64,000 nucleotides of DNA from Golubevia sp. BC0850 (taxonomy: Eukaryota; Basidiomycota; Exobasidiomycetes; Golubeviales; Golubeviaceae), in contig JAAVVG010000020.1 in assembly GCA_012976225.1 (NCBI GenBank), positions 543,432 to 607,431 on the forward strand, in the 5' to 3' direction. The position numbers and the translations under genes are program-made. Position 1 is the first letter of the stretch, and the number at the start of each line of letters is the position of its first letter. This document shows, piece by piece, positions 14,559-27,615 of this stretch. A model generated the notes under the pieces. That model saw only the letters and a program-made list of their open reading frames with translations. It was not told the origin of the DNA and searched no databases.

Positions 14559-16746
14559 CTACCTTCTCTTATACAAACAAGGTTTCAAAACCTCTCCTCT
14601 ATTTTCCACCAGCTCTATTTCCTCGATTTCGTCTTCTTTCCTAGCCTTCTCCATCAATGTCTTAATCGCAGCTTCATCTATCTCGACGGACTCCAATCGA
14701 TCTTGATTCTTCTCAAGGAAGGAAGTAGCGACAGAAGATGACTTCAGAAGCATCGAAGATGACAATTTGCAGAAAGAATAGAGCTGGAAGTGGGTGTTTG
14801 AGGTGAAATCCTGGAGCAGAAGATTATAGAGTGAAGAAAAGAAGAGGAAAGTGGTTAGATTGCGAGGAAGAAATCAGATGAGCCGGAGGTTCTCGCTTTA
14901 TCTCACCTTCTCTCCAAGTTGAAAACCCAGAGATTCAATGATTTCAATAAAATCATCTGTGGAAGTCATTCTTGAACTGACTTCAGCTATGATTAGCTCT
15001 CCACTATCAAGGAAAAATTAAGAAGATAGTTGAGAGGTAGTCACACCGCAGCAACTCTACGATCTACGATCCAACAAAAAACCCAACCAAAGTAGCATAA
15101 AGACTCACCCAGTCTTTAGAATCCTTCTACCTTCTCTAATCATCTCTATCCAATTGGTACCCATCAAACAAAGACAGAAGACTACGACATCGGAAATAGC
15201 TCCTCCGTCATCCATCGCTGTTTCCTCAGTCTCCAAGCCACTTTCCTTGTCCTTATCCTTGACCTCGGCAGAAGAAGTCGAAATCAACATGTTCCCTCTT
15301 TTCCGTTTCTTTTTCTTTGGACCTTCATCTGCATTCCCATTTCCATTCCCCTCAGCTCCAACTCCCACTCCAAGTCCATTGCTTTCGATCCAACTCTTCA
15401 AAGCTTTCTCTCTTACACCCAAACTTTTCCCAGGAAGTGGAACACCATTTCTAGAAGCAACATCAGCACCCTGAACCCAACCATCTTCAGAAGGAAGTAA
15501 ATCGTAACTCAAAACCGGTATGCTGGGTAAAGTGATTGATTTACCTGAAGAATTTGAGGAAGTAGAAGTAGAACCTGTCGAAAGTAATCTAGCTAAAGGT
15601 GCTTCACCACAACCTAAATCCACAACAATCATGTTTTTAGAAAACCTTCCAGCATTCTTAGATTTCAGTCTTTCCATCACTTCTTCCCCATTCACCATGT
15701 TTTCAGATTTCTTCTTCTTCTTTGCCTCTCCTGAATTTGAATTTGAAAGAATCGACCAAGCTTGACCTCCTCTAAGTTTCTTCCCTATCAAATCTACAGG
15801 TTTCATTGGCCATTTCTTGGTTTGATCTCTAAAACCTTGATGATAAGCTTCCATTAATTTAGGTTCCTTCTTTACCATCTCCACTGCCTTTTCAGAAGGA
15901 AGAGTATAGAGGGATTCGTTTAGAGTTCTGAACTGAGCTCCAGAGAGTGAGGAAGTTAGAGTTGAAGTTGAAGAGGTTTGAAAGGTTGGTAGGGGAGTTG
16001 AGAAAGAACTTGAAGGTGGGTCTTCTGATCCTGAAGTGGTTGCTTCTCTTTTCTGAGTAAATTTAAAAGTCTCTATTTCTGATCCATCTGACATCTCTAT
16101 TTGTTTCCCTTTGCCTTTTCCATTGAGATTAGATGTTGCTGTTTCCTTGTTCTCTTCTTCCTGACCATCTAACGTCTCCCCTCCTCCCTCCTCAGCCTTC
16201 AATCTAAGCTGTTTTCTCATCTTTTTCTTCTGAGATTTGCTAAGTCCTTCCATCGATACATCTCCAACCACTTGACTCTGACTCTGAACAGTAGAATTTG
16301 GATTTACTTGACTTTCCAAAGCCACCTCTTTAGCCTGTCTCTTCTTCTCCTTCTTGGACAAAGTTGGAGGAGGCATTGAGAAGGGATCTTTGATTTGACC
16401 TTCCTTCTTCCTTCCTTTTCCATTAGAGATTGGAATGGAATCTGAATCTGAACCTCTCTTCTTCTTCTTGAAACTAGCTGCTCTACTATCTTCTTCTTCT
16501 CCTTCTTCTTCTCCTTCTCTCTCCCTCTTTTCACCATTCATCTTTCCATTTCCATTCATATTGCCATCAGCATTACTGCCACCGGCGTATTGTGACCTAG
16601 CGGCTTGAATCAACCTTCCTTTAAGTCTACTTTCTTCTAGAGAATGATTAGAACCCACTTGATTCTTTGGAGTGGCACCTAATCCAAGAGTCGAGGATCT
16701 AGCTATTAGTTTGGATGAAGATGGATTGGAGGTGGTGGCAGTAGAG

Positions 16747-16780
<34 letters not shown>

Positions 16781-16910
16781 AAGGTAACCTTGAAAGAATT
16801 CTTGAAGCCAAATCTGCTCGATCCTTTTCTAAAGATGCTTTGATCAAATCTAAGTCCACTTTCGATGAGCCCGAAGAATCTGATCCAGGATTCTTGTGAG
16901 TAGATGACAT
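14559..16910 (-). CDS. RRP8: 25S rRNA m1A methyltransferase Rrp8
   Basis: Exons 15109-16910, 14907-15003 and 14559-14810 give 716 residues. The first ~350 are low-complexity, Ser/Lys/Glu-rich and nuclear-looking, with a (GTA)n-encoded Thr run at 16755-16785. The catalytic half has the Rrp8 landmarks: QFRTLNESLYTLPSEKAVEM, YHQGFRDQTKKWPMKPVD, the SAM-binding VVDLGCGEAPLARLL, then VVVFCLCLMGTNWIEMIREG and GGELIIAEVSSRM, finishing with the conserved LGFQL...FQLYSF strands. Rrp8 methylates a conserved adenine of large-subunit rRNA in the nucleolus and is a Rossmann-fold methyltransferase. About 90 residues rich in Gly, Asn and Lys are inserted between the fourth and fifth core strands. The ATG at 16910 is the first in frame. 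Confidence 0.93.
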
Positions 16911-17397
16911 TTTTGAATCAGTCAAAGAGTGAGATTGATTCGATTAGACAAGAAGAGAGGAGAAGAGAAGAGAGTAGAGAAAGTTAGAAGAATCTTTCCA
17001 CCAAAAGACCAACACAGCAACACCACTTCCGAAAGCTAAAGCACTTCTAAGAATTGGTAGAATCAATTGTTTGTTAGCATTCTTAAACATCTCTTAATAT
17101 CTCTAAAATCCCAATCATCTGCTTCGGAGATTTTATTGAACGCCGGGAATGGGCGCAGGACCACGCGGACGGCTGTGCTTTGGAAGAGACTCCAAACGAA
17201 CTTTCCTCCTGAACATCATCATCAACAAAACTGCACTGCCACCTTTATTGATCCTCAAAGCGAAAAGGTTTACATAGGATAGAGTCGATCAGTGCACAGC
17301 CCCATTCCGTTCAGGCAGTAATTTAAAAGGACATTCCTCCTTCTCCCTCTTTTCTCTCTCTCTCTTCAAATCTTGCCTTCTCCACCTGGCATCCGCG
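16911..17397. other. Divergent promoter region
   Basis: Space between RRP8 (-) and the VWA gene (+). It contains a pyrimidine-rich tract at 17340-17375 just before the VWA start, and a TTTAAAAGG motif near 17322. No coding frame is convincing. Confidence 0.4.
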
Positions 17398-19750
17398 ATG
17401 ACCTTCAACAAGAAACTCCTTCTATGCGGGTTAGCAGTAGGTGTGACAGCCTTCATGTTATATCAAGCCAGTAAAAAGAAGAAACAAAAACAACAAGCTA
17501 TCGCAGCTTCCAACTATCCATCAAATTCTTACCCTCAACAATCTCAATCTCCACCTCAACAATCTGGAGGTCATAATTGGGGCGCAATGGCTGGCGGAGC
17601 TGCTTTGTTGGCGTAAGTTGAATCTCATCAAAACATTATTCCTTTCTACTGAATTTCATCATGTGCTGACTTTGTCCTTTCCTCGTTCGTTTTTTTGTCC
17701 TGCCTGCCTCTTTCAGAGGTGGAGCAGGTCTAGCAGCTCACTCCTATCAATCTCATCAACCCTCTTCTTCTAGCCCTCAGGAGACCACTTGGGAACAACT
17801 TTCAGATTGGAGGCACATGTGAGTTAGAATTGCCAGAATCCAGCCAGAATACAGTCATTGATCTTTGTGAGAAGTATGAACTCCAAACTGATCTCTCTCA
17901 AATCCCCTTCTTTCTAAACCACAGAGCAAAGATTCTCTCCGAATGTGTTCAAGATCAATATCTGTATTCCTTCTATCCAAATTTCGCTTCTATCGAAGTG
18001 GTAGCTAAAAGGATTGCTTCTACCAACGCATTGGTTTCTTGTGCTGATGCTTGGGAATTACCTCCTTCTTTGGCTCAAGATTTGGTCAAGTTGGCTTTGT
18101 TTGACATCGTCTTTGGTGAGTTGAGTGGATATCGGATTCAAAAGGCAAGGAAAGGAAAGAATGCTGATTATCCTTTGTTTTTTCATCTCCCTCCTTTGCA
18201 CTTTGTTCTTTTAGAGCTGGATGATTCTGCCAGTATGAGATCTGAAGGAACTAAGAGAAGAGATGCTTTGGCTTCGATTTTGAGAAGAGCAGCAGGTGAG
18301 TGAATTTTAGACTGTTTGAAGTTGTAAAGCTTGGAAATTCTAACCTTGACTCTCTTTCTTCTCCTCTCCCCTCCCCCCCACCCCAAAAGACGCTGCTGGA
18401 AGATTTGACTCTGATGGAAGCCAAGTTGTATGGATGAACTCCTCAAAAAAGTATACTCTTAGAAATAAAGAAGACGCTAAATTAATCACTGATGAATGTA
18501 AATATGATGGTCAAGCAACACCAATGGGTGACGCACTTCTTCACAAAGTTTTAGAACCTTTAGTCTACTCAAAATTAGGAGGTACTTTCAGTTCAAAAAG
18601 TCATTCCCTTCAAAAACCGGTTTTGGTAGTCATAATTACAGATGGAAGACCAACGGGTAGATCTGAAGTTGGAGATAGAATCGTCAAAGAGATCAAAGAA
18701 GCTAAGAGAAAATTATCGAAATCGGTTGGAGAGGACGCTATTTCTTTCACTATTGGTCAAGTTGGAAATGATAGAGATGCCGAGGAATGGTTGGATTCTA
18801 TTGATTCTAATCAGGAGATTGGTGATTTAGTTGATGTGACTTCTGCTATTGATCAGGAAGCTAAACAGGTCAGAAAAGCTACTGGAATTGGTGAGTAGTC
18901 TGGAAAGAAATGAATTTGGAGAGGAATGATCGATCAAGAGGGACTTTCTCTGACACTCGGCTCCTCCTTCTCTTTCTTCTCCTCTCTAGAATTGACTGAG
19001 GATCTTCACTGCTTGAAGCTACTGTTAGGTGGAGTGGATAGCTCCTTCGATCAATCAGATGAACCTCCAAGCGGAAGACAAAGCAGAAAGGAAAAGGAAA
19101 GGAAAAAGAAAACCTCAGCTTTCGCTCAACAAAGACAAGCTTTTCAAAGAGAAACTGAGAAAGCTCTGGCTCATGCTCAAGCTGGACCTGTTAGCTCTTA
19201 TCAACCTGGTCATCAAAAGTCCAACAGTTCAACTTCGAATGGAATGATGGGAGGTGCTTCTCCTTATCCACCTCAAGCTTCGTCTCCTTATCCTCAACAG
19301 CAAGCTTCACCTTATCCCCCACAGCAAGCATCTTCTCCCTATCCTCAAACTCCCAACAATGCTCCTTATCCACCGCAAGCCAACAATTCTCCTTATCCAC
19401 CTCAAGGAAGTCCTTACCCACCTCAAGCGGTAGCCAACGCTCCTTACCCTCCTGCAGCTGGTTCTCCTTATCCTCCAGCGGGCGGACAACCTGGATATCC
19501 ATCGCATGGAGCTCCTCCCTCTTACGATTCTTCCTACGGTCAACCACAGCAAGCTAGAGGAGCAGGTCAGGACGATTCATTCGGAGGAGGCTTCTCGATG
19601 CCTGGAGTTCAGCATCATAATCCGAACGCACCTCCACAAGGACAGCAACAGCCTTATCCACCTCCAAACGGTCAACAACCTCCTCCAGCGGGTGCGTTCG
19701 GAGGGTTCCCAGACCCAAGTTCTTATGGAGGGAATAGCAGCGCTTGGTAG
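17398..19750 (+). CDS. Membrane-anchored VWA-domain protein with Pro-Tyr repeat tail
   Basis: Exons: 17398-17612, 17717-17818, about 17844-18115, 18215-18295, 18390-18890, 18990-19750. The N-terminus has one hydrophobic segment (LLLCGLAVGVTAFMLYQA) followed by a Lys cluster. The VWA domain has the metal-site motif DDSAS (DxSxS), a conserved ATPMGDAL threonine loop, and the buried strand VLVVIITDGRP. The final ~170 residues repeat SPYPPQ-like units and are Pro/Tyr/Gln-rich, presumably disordered. The join after residue ~105 is uncertain: the frame breaks at 17818, exactly at CAT|GTGAGT. In-frame rescue needs a 25-base intron (17819-17843), a different exon 2 acceptor (TAG at 17772), or a one-base error. 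Role unknown; VWA proteins of this type usually bind other proteins. Confidence 0.72.
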
Positions 19751-19987
19751 AATTGTTTTCAGTTTGTACTCTCTTTATCTCTTGCTTCAGATTTCTTCTC
19801 GTTCTCTTATGTACCTCTGTCTAATTGTCAGACCTTTCTTGCAAAATCTATTTCCGAGTTCCCATCTCTGAGATAATTCCAGTGTGTCCGACTATTAAGA
19901 TGATGTCAAGAACTCCAAGCGCGAAGAGACAAGAATCTTCTAATCTCCCACCCATCACAACAACTACACTGCTCAAGTTGGCCCAAT

Positions 19988-22900
19988 ATGCTACACGGAG
20001 TAGAATGGTTAGGTCGACAGTACAATCAACTATCAAAACCTTCTGGTGCAAATTCAGTCGAAGGAACAATTGAAACATTATCTTCTAGATTAACCGATCC
20101 TCAAGTGAACATGACAGATAGAAGAGCTTCAATCTTAGCTTTGAAATCTTTAGTCAGAGATCATTCAAACGCTGTAGCAATTGGTTCTATGAGTTCTTTA
20201 ATTCATTGTTTAGTAGCTTTGGAACCTGCTCAAGGAAATGAGCATGGAATGGAGAACAAAGGAAGGGACGAGGAAACTACTAGAGCTGTGGTGGAATGTC
20301 TGGCTATGCTTTGTGATCCTTTGGTCAACAAGGATGAGAAACTACCTCCCAAGTATGCAAAGGTGAGTACCCCATAGACCAGACAAGGTGGAATGAATGG
20401 GAGAGGAAGGAGGTCAGGATGTGGAAGGATAAGGATGGCAAAGAGAGCACGCTGCTGTTACTGCTGCACTACGCAGCTCCCTTCCTCTATCAAAGGATTT
20501 CTCCGAGCGCGCTCAGGTATTGCCCTGTGATAATTGATGCATTCGTTGCTCCCCTCTATTCCAGCTGGCATGGCAGCCTGCCTAGCTTTCAGTCCTGCTG
20601 CTCCAACTCTCCACCTTCCGAACCCACGCCATTCATCTTTCTAACTGTTCCTCGTCCTTCAATATCTCCTCTCTGCTCAGGCCATAGAACAACAGCATCT
20701 CGGAAGAGTAGATCTCTTTCTATCCTCTGCTTCAGCTCTTCATTCTGTCCTGCCACTCCTCTCCCCTACTAGAGCTTTCTACACTCGATTCGCATCTCTT
20801 CAACTACTCTCATCTCTGGTTAGATCGAGACCTTCAAGAGTTCAAGATCACGTTTTAGTAGCTCCAGGAGGATGTGGTGCCATCTTGGAATGCCTTTCAG
20901 AAGGAGCAGGATCAAGCGCTGAAATTGTTAGGAACGAAGCTCTTTTACTCATTCCTCATCTGGTTAAGGATAATGCTGATATTCAAAAGCTGGTGGCTTT
21001 TGAAGGAGCTTTCGAGAAACTTATCGATGTAGTGGCTTTGGAAGGTAGAATAGAGGGAGGCGTGGTGGCACAAGACGCTCTCGAGGGATTGGAAGCTCTG
21101 TTGAAATATAACGTTTCGAATCAGGTGAGTACTTTTGATGCTTTCTCATTTGTCGCGTGGATCACTAGTTGACGCATCATTTCTACCCTTCCTCTCTCCT
21201 TGACGTCCAGAATTACTTCAGAGAAACGCTCTCGATTCCGCTCTTGGCACCTCTTCTCTTCTACCCTCCTCCTTTGGTCTCAACATCCGGAGCTCCCTCT
21301 CGTCAAGCCGAACAAGAACATGCAAGACAACTCGAAGCTTTCGCCTTCCAAAGCTGGGATGCTCAAAAGCTCATCAATGCCTCTCTGGTAATTTCGATCG
21401 CAGGAATGCTTGTAGCGGGAGTAGGAGAGGGTAGAAAATCGAACCAAAATGCGGTTCTCTCTTCAGGTCTAACGAAGGCTCTATTCGAACTGGCCCTGGC
21501 TTCAACTGCTCCTCAGAAGCTCAAATGTCAAGCCTTGAACGTCTTAGGGCACGTCATGAAGAACAACAGACCAAATCAAGAATTCCTGAGCGGGTTAATG
21601 ATCTGCCCTTTGGTCGGCAACCGAGTTCATCTTATCGGATCGGTTCGAGAAGAGAATGGAATGGGCCTTCGACAAGATGAAACAGCGTCAAGAGCTTCCG
21701 CTGAGGGAGGGGCATCTTCGGAAAGTGGTCAAGCCAAAAATACCCCAGAGACTTCAGCCAATAATACTCCTGCTCCATTACTACCAACAGGAGGAGACGA
21801 GGAGGAAGACGATCTAGACATCGAAATGAACTGGACGAGGCTACCAGCTAGACCTGCGATTCTAGTCTTGATCGGAATGGCAGTCAACGGACCTTCTTCT
21901 CCTTCAACTCCAATCTCATCTCTTAAAGGTCTTCCAATGAGAACAGCATGTCTAACTTGCTTCTCTTCATTCGTGGCTGATAATCTAGATGTCAGACTCG
22001 CAATTTTAGGAACGATGATGTCGCCCTCTGAAGGTTCGGAAGACGACACTCCTCTCTCCGCTGGAGCTCAACTCTTACAAGGTTTATCCTCATTCCCCAC
22101 TTCTGATAATTTAGATCCTTACAAGCATTTGATCTCAGCTTTGCTTTTCAGTCATTTAATCGGAGGGAGTGAAACTGCCAAGAAGTTGGCTAGAGAGATC
22201 AGCTTTGGTCCTGATGGAAGAGCTGTGAGAAGAGAGGAAGGATCGAAACCTCAGCCTTCAGAGGACGACGACGATGATGAAAATGCTTCCCTTATTCAAG
22301 TTCTGGTCGGAAATCTAACGATGGCAGCTAGAGAACAATCTGAGGCTGTAAGGAAAGCTAGGTCTGCTCAATCTTCTTCTGTCGCACCTCCTTCAAGCTC
22401 ATCTTCAAAGGAGCCAACAGAGAAGGATTGGCTGCGAGTTCAAGTATCTTATCTTCTAGTCCTTTGTACTTGGTTATTCGATTCTCCGCTTTCAGTCAAG
22501 GATCTGCTCTCCGAATCTGCAAATCTTCAAGTTTTAATTCAACCTGTCGCTCAGGGTGGAGGTGCCAACGATGCTTTGATCCAAGGTCTTAGTGCTTTCA
22601 TTCTGGGAGAAGTCTATGAATTCGGTCCCCAACCTCAGAAATCAAACAAATCTCAGAATCAGAACAACAACAATGGCGGTCAAGGAAAGAAAGGAAAGCA
22701 TGGAAAGAACGCAAGCAAAAATCAGAATTCCCAACAACCTCAAGAAGCCGAGAATCTTCCAGATAGCAGCTCAGTTCTCGATAGAGAAGCCATTCAACCA
22801 ATTCTGATCTCAAGAATCGGCCCAGACACTTTTGCCTCCCGATTGGATAGAGTCAGAGAGGATGAAAGGTTCAAAGAGGTTGATCCTGAGATCTTGGAGA

Positions 22901-23974
22901 AAGTAGGGCTTGGAAACTCTTTGAGTGAGAAGTCGCAAGGAAGAAATTCGATGGCTAGGGAGCTTTGGTTCGATTTCCAGTTTGTTGAATTCTGGAAGAA
23001 CAATTATGGTGAGTCTACAAAGGCGAGGTGCAAAGGCAGAACAGGAGGATTGTTAGGCTTTCCACTCTCGCTGACTTCTGTGTTTGGATTCCTAATCTCT
23101 CAATTTCAGTTCTCATTCAAAAGTCAATTCTGGTGGATCCATCTTCAACTTCCCGAGCTGCAGCCTCAACTAGCACGGAACTTCTCGACGCTCAAAGACA
23201 GGCTGAAGAGTTGAGAGACACAGTCAATCGACAGAGCAGGGAAATTGAGCTTCTAGAGGGAAGAATGTCAGAAATGAAGAAGGCTATGGAGGGAGAGGTG
23301 AGTGTCAGAAAATGAAGGGTTGGCTTGCTCTCAGCCAAACATTGACTGAACAGTGATTTCTGTCCCTTTTCTCTAAAAAAAAATCGCAGATCTCTACTCT
23401 CAAATCGCAACTGACTACTTTGGAATCATCGATATCTTCTCATCCGGCTGCTCTCGCGGATCTTCAATCGAAGTTAGACTCCTCATCTCAAGAACATTCT
23501 AAATCTTTGGAAGAAGTCAACTCGAAGCATGCAGAGCTCTCTTCTAACCTCTTAGCTTCGGAAGAGAACCTCAAAAAATCAGAAAGCAAAATCGTAGATC
23601 TATCAAAAGAAAATTCAGACTTGAAGGAATCTCATTCGAAAGAGCTTGAACAAGTCAAACAAGAGCTGAACGAGAAAGTCAAGGAACTCGAGCGAGTCAA
23701 GGCCACTTCGACCAAAGATCAATCATCGGCTAAAAAAGAAGCGGAGAAAGCCAAGTCCACTGAAATAAGCGCTTTGTCCGAAGAAGAAAGAAAGGAATTG
23801 GAAGAATTGAAGTCGAAGAAAGAAGAAATGGAAAAGGAGAATGAAGATCTCTTGGTTCTGCTGGAAGAATTGAGCTCAAAGAGAAAGAAGGACAAGACAA
23901 GGATGAAGGAAAAAGGTCTTGAAGTCAGTGAAGATGAGGAGGAGGATGACGATGACGACGATGAGGAGGAGTAG
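19988..23974 (+). CDS. USO1: Vesicle-tethering protein Uso1/p115
   Basis: Exons 19988-20362, 20681-21124, 21211-23008, 23110-23297 and 23390-23974 give 1129 residues. The armadillo-like Uso1/p115 head fills roughly residues 1-690 (TDRRASILALKSLVRDH, YTRFASLQLLSSLVRSR, LVAPGGCGAILECLSE, NEALLLIPHLVKDNADIQKL, IVDF-type ends). A predicted coiled coil follows (about 730-1100) and an acidic tail of Asp/Glu closes the protein, as in yeast Uso1 and animal p115. The protein tethers ER-derived vesicles to the Golgi before fusion. The head contains a fungal-type Asn/Gln/Lys-rich loop around residue 770 of the gene product's linker. The first intron (20363-20680, 318 bases) is longer than the others. 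The ATG at 19988 is the first in frame. Confidence 0.93.
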
Positions 23975-25620
23975 ATAGGGAAATGCGAGAGATAGAGGGG
24001 AAAGGGAGAGTGGAAAGCCTTTTCTTGAACGCTGTATTTTATCATCTTTGTTTCAATTTTCGGGTCTTTCACTATGTTTCAAAGGAGTGATGTCGAATCA
24101 CCCAGAGTCCGAAGTTCAGCAAAATTTGTGGCGAAAGAACTCGTTTGCCTCTCAGACCTCGACAATCGGAAGGAAATCAGCCACGAACAAGTGAACTGAA
24201 CTGAGTGTTGAGCAAGGTCTAGTACTTTTAAGCCTGACTTTTGTTTTGTGTGATGGAGTAAATTCTTCGAAGGTCTTTTCCATGATCCTTTGCTCATCTC
24301 AAGAGGAGTCAGAGCTACGAAGAAAGCATTTGGAGAATTGTGAACAATTGAAATGTGTGAATGATTGTTTGAAAGGGACGGGAGGTTCGAGACGAAGCTT
24401 GGGAGTAGAGGAAGAAGGTGAATTTGGACTTTGGACATTCGATAGAAAGCTAGAAGACGGACACGAAAGGAGAGAGAAGTCTTGAACTTGAACTTCAGGG
24501 ATTGAGGACTAGAATGAGTAGAAGCTGAAGAGGAGAATTGATGTTGAAGGATGTTAAGAGAAGACGGAGAGCCAGGCAGAGGATGGAGGATGATGAAGCT
24601 AGAGCGATACCAATTGGAAGAGGCGATGGGTGGAAAGGATGAGGGAGGAAGAGGTCAGTAGATGGCAGAGAAGATGTATACGCTGCTGAAACGTCAAAGG
24701 GAGAGAGAAGAAAACTCACAAATTAGACTGATTCTTCTTGAATCTCGACTTCCCAACATCTTGGCTATGTTGCTGAATCAACCACAAGTGAAGAAGAAAA
24801 GGAGGAATAAGCGAACAAAAGAATTTAGCCATCAATGTTTTATCAAAGACTAGAATTCTTTCTCTTCTATTAGTTTGAGAAAAGACTGTCAGGTGCCTCC
24901 TTTCAAAGAATCGAAATCCAATTTTTTCAGAATCAAAACATAGCAATAGCAATAGCAAATAATTATCAGACTCTCTCTGTGGGATACCGACTCATCTCTG
25001 GCTGTGATAGATGGCTGTGTTGGTCACCAAAAGCTTTCTGAGGTTTGAACGAGGTAGGACAAGGTTCTACTATTACAACCTGGATTCCTGGACTTCAGAA
25101 GGATGAAACTGACCAGGAATTCCATCTTTCGTCGTGTTGGTGAGACAGAAGCAAGGGCTGAATGGTTCTCGCCTTCCCTAGAGCTCGTCATCGATAGACG
25201 GAGCGATCCGCCTGATGCCAGCACTCGTGTCTTGGAACGGCGGCTCTAGCTATGCACGCTCGCTCAAAAGAGGATGAGGGATAGAAGATTCAATAACAAG
25301 TTCCAAAACGAGCAGTCAGGGACCGAAAGAACTCGAGGCTGTGAATTACAGTATAGAAAGCAGAGATTGGATCAAAGAGACGTTGTGGAACAGATGAGCG
25401 CCTCCCTTCCCTTCACTCTCTTTTGCGAAGCGAGTTTTTGAATTGAATTGATCAGTCTTTTAGCGTCAAAGTGGCTTCTTGGTGCAGAGACAATGACGTG
25501 GCCGACAGAGGAGTTTTAAGAGCAGACACATGAGCTTTCCCTGTGAATGAGGGAACGAAGGATGTCAGAGCAGCATCATAAGCCAAAGATCACACAATGG
25601 AGTTCAAAATTTTGCCATAC
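23975..25620. other. 1.6 kb without a supported gene
   Basis: Only short frames. The plus strand at 24300-24860 is purine-rich and could encode Glu/Arg-rich fragments interrupted by stops, much like 12961-13560; both may be remnants of coiled-coil genes. No RNA gene recognised. Confidence 0.4.
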
Positions 25621-27615
25621 TCACTCTTCTTGTGGCTCAAGCATAAATCTCACCCATTTCCTCCATTCCGGTTCAAAATCGGACAGATCCTCTTGACTCC
25701 ATTGCATCTTGAACTCCGATACATTTTCTTTCAGCCAGATCGCGCTAGTCTTGTCGGTCATTGGGATGTTAACCACAAGGCTTTCTATTTGGGCGCAGCT
25801 TCCAGCAGGCCTGAAAGAAAGGTTTGGGTCCATCAGCTTCGTGACAGCGACTTCTCTATTGGCAGCTGCGCTTCCTTGAGTAGCTGAGGCCCCTTGACTC
25901 AGCGCTCTTCTTGCCTTGACAAGATTAGTCAAAATGACTCCATCGACTGGAGGTTCAAAGACTTCTGCACTTGAAAACCCTAGAACGATTCTCTTCAGTT
26001 GGGGAAGTGGTACGCTGCCCTTGTACCCAGCCTTTACCCTTTGCACCGAGAGTGGCGTTAGCTCTTCCGCTATCCTGTTCCAGAAAGAAGAGGGTAATGT
26101 CGACCTCGCGGCGGTGGCCAACCCCAATTCCTCCAGCTTCCAGTCTTTGATAGCGTCGACGAGTTCCGAGGCAACTGCAGCTCCAGAGGCGGGGTCCGAG
26201 TTCACTTGAGGAAAATGTTGGATCCGGAGAAATTGAGGTCGACTTCTCAAACTTGACAGATCTGAAGGGTAGAGATACACGAGGGAAAGTCTCTCGAGAC
26301 GGGGTGCGTGGAGATTTTGGAAGAAAAGACTTGAGTTTCCAGATTGGCGCGAGAGTGGACCATGACCTAATTTGAGGACCTTGAGAGCTGGTAAGTTCAA
26401 AAAGGGAATCTTCTTGACCTCATCTGCTTCCAAACGTAGTACAATGCAGCTCTCTAATCCGACTGCCACCAAGAGCAGCTCAATGAGCCAGCTAGAAGAG
26501 ACCGCGTCGCTCCAGATGTTAACTTCTCGGCAGGACTGAAGGAGCTGGAGTAGTGTGTCGTTGCATTCGAGATCGTTGTCGCAAGTCCACTCGAAGTTCC
26601 GAAGGGACGGAGTCATGACTTCTCCTGACATCGATATTCTTCGAAGGTTTGCCGGGATTCCGTTCTCCGGTCCCGATTCGTTACAGACGAGAGTCGAAAG
26701 TAATGGACACTTGACTGCGATTGAGATGACCAGATCAGCATAGTGAGGCGATGAAAGAACTTTCAATGTCTGAGAAGAAGCGAGGATTGCAGCTCGAATC
26801 TTCTGAGCGTGGGAGTGATTGAGAATCCCTGTGATTTCGATCTCGACCATTTGAATTGAATTGTTGCATCTGCCACCGAAATACGTAAGACCAGCACCGA
26901 GTTCGGCTCCATATCCTTTCATCTGGAAGTTGCAAAAGAGGTGTTGGGATCCAACGTCATGGATTAGATCTCTCCAAGCCTTGCATGCTCCAGCCGATTG
27001 AACCAAAGAGGGAGCATCACACCACCCCAAGACCTCGATGAGGAGCTTCGAAGGTAGCATTTGCCAGTCGCCACCTTTGTTCTCTCGAGCTTGGCAAACT
27101 TTGATGTCTCTTCTGGTTTGCTTGTGGCTTCTACGATCCGAGAGAGATGGTTGGCCCTCTTCGTAGTTCTCCTCCATGAGATCCAGATGGTGCATGGCCA
27201 TTCCCAGATAGGCATAAAGGGCTCTTCGATGGCTCTGGAGAAAGTGAAGGAAGACATGTCAGTCAGGGGCTCAAGAGAATGAAGCATTCTGCTAACTCAC
27301 TTGATAGCTGCTTCCTCGTTTTAGAGCTTGTTCCACATCGCTCGTGGCTTCGTAGACTTGACCTCTCTCTCCCAAACAGAAGCTCCTCGTGAGAAGAGCT
27401 TGCAGCTCTGTCGGGGTAGATTCGAGGGTCTGATCAAAAGTCGGGAGGGTCAGAAAGACAAATTAGACAATGGCGATACGCTCCGTCATCTTCCAACTCA
27501 CTGTAGTACAGATCTCTTCAGCCTTTTTGAAGTCCATTGTCTCTATGGCAGATTGAGCCTCTTGAAGCCAGCCCTCAGCGTTGATAGGGACAGCGTGATT
27601 CAGTTTCTTTGTCAT
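25621..27615 (-). CDS. TPR-F-box-LRR protein (Pof3/Dia2-like)
   Basis: Exons 27502-27615, 27301-27429 and 25621-27234 give 618 residues. Residues 1-~125 form TPR-like helical pairs (EGWLQEAQSAIETMDFKKAEE; TRSFCLGERGQVYEATSDV; YAYLGMAMHHLDLMEE). An F-box follows (MLPSKLLIEVLGWCDAPSLV, then CKAWRDLIHD), and the rest is a leucine-rich-repeat-like array. This order is that of fungal Pof3/Dia2, substrate receptors of SCF ubiquitin ligases, which bind Skp1 through the F-box. Many basidiomycetes have expanded sets, so orthology to Dia2 itself is not shown. The stop at 25621 overlaps a GTGAGT donor; splicing to an acceptor near 25542 would replace the tail with a few residues. Confidence 0.8.

Noticed and set aside
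24079-24438. Minus-strand 119-codon frame downstream of USO1
   Set aside because: No family features, no splice support, and composition like antisense or 3' flank.
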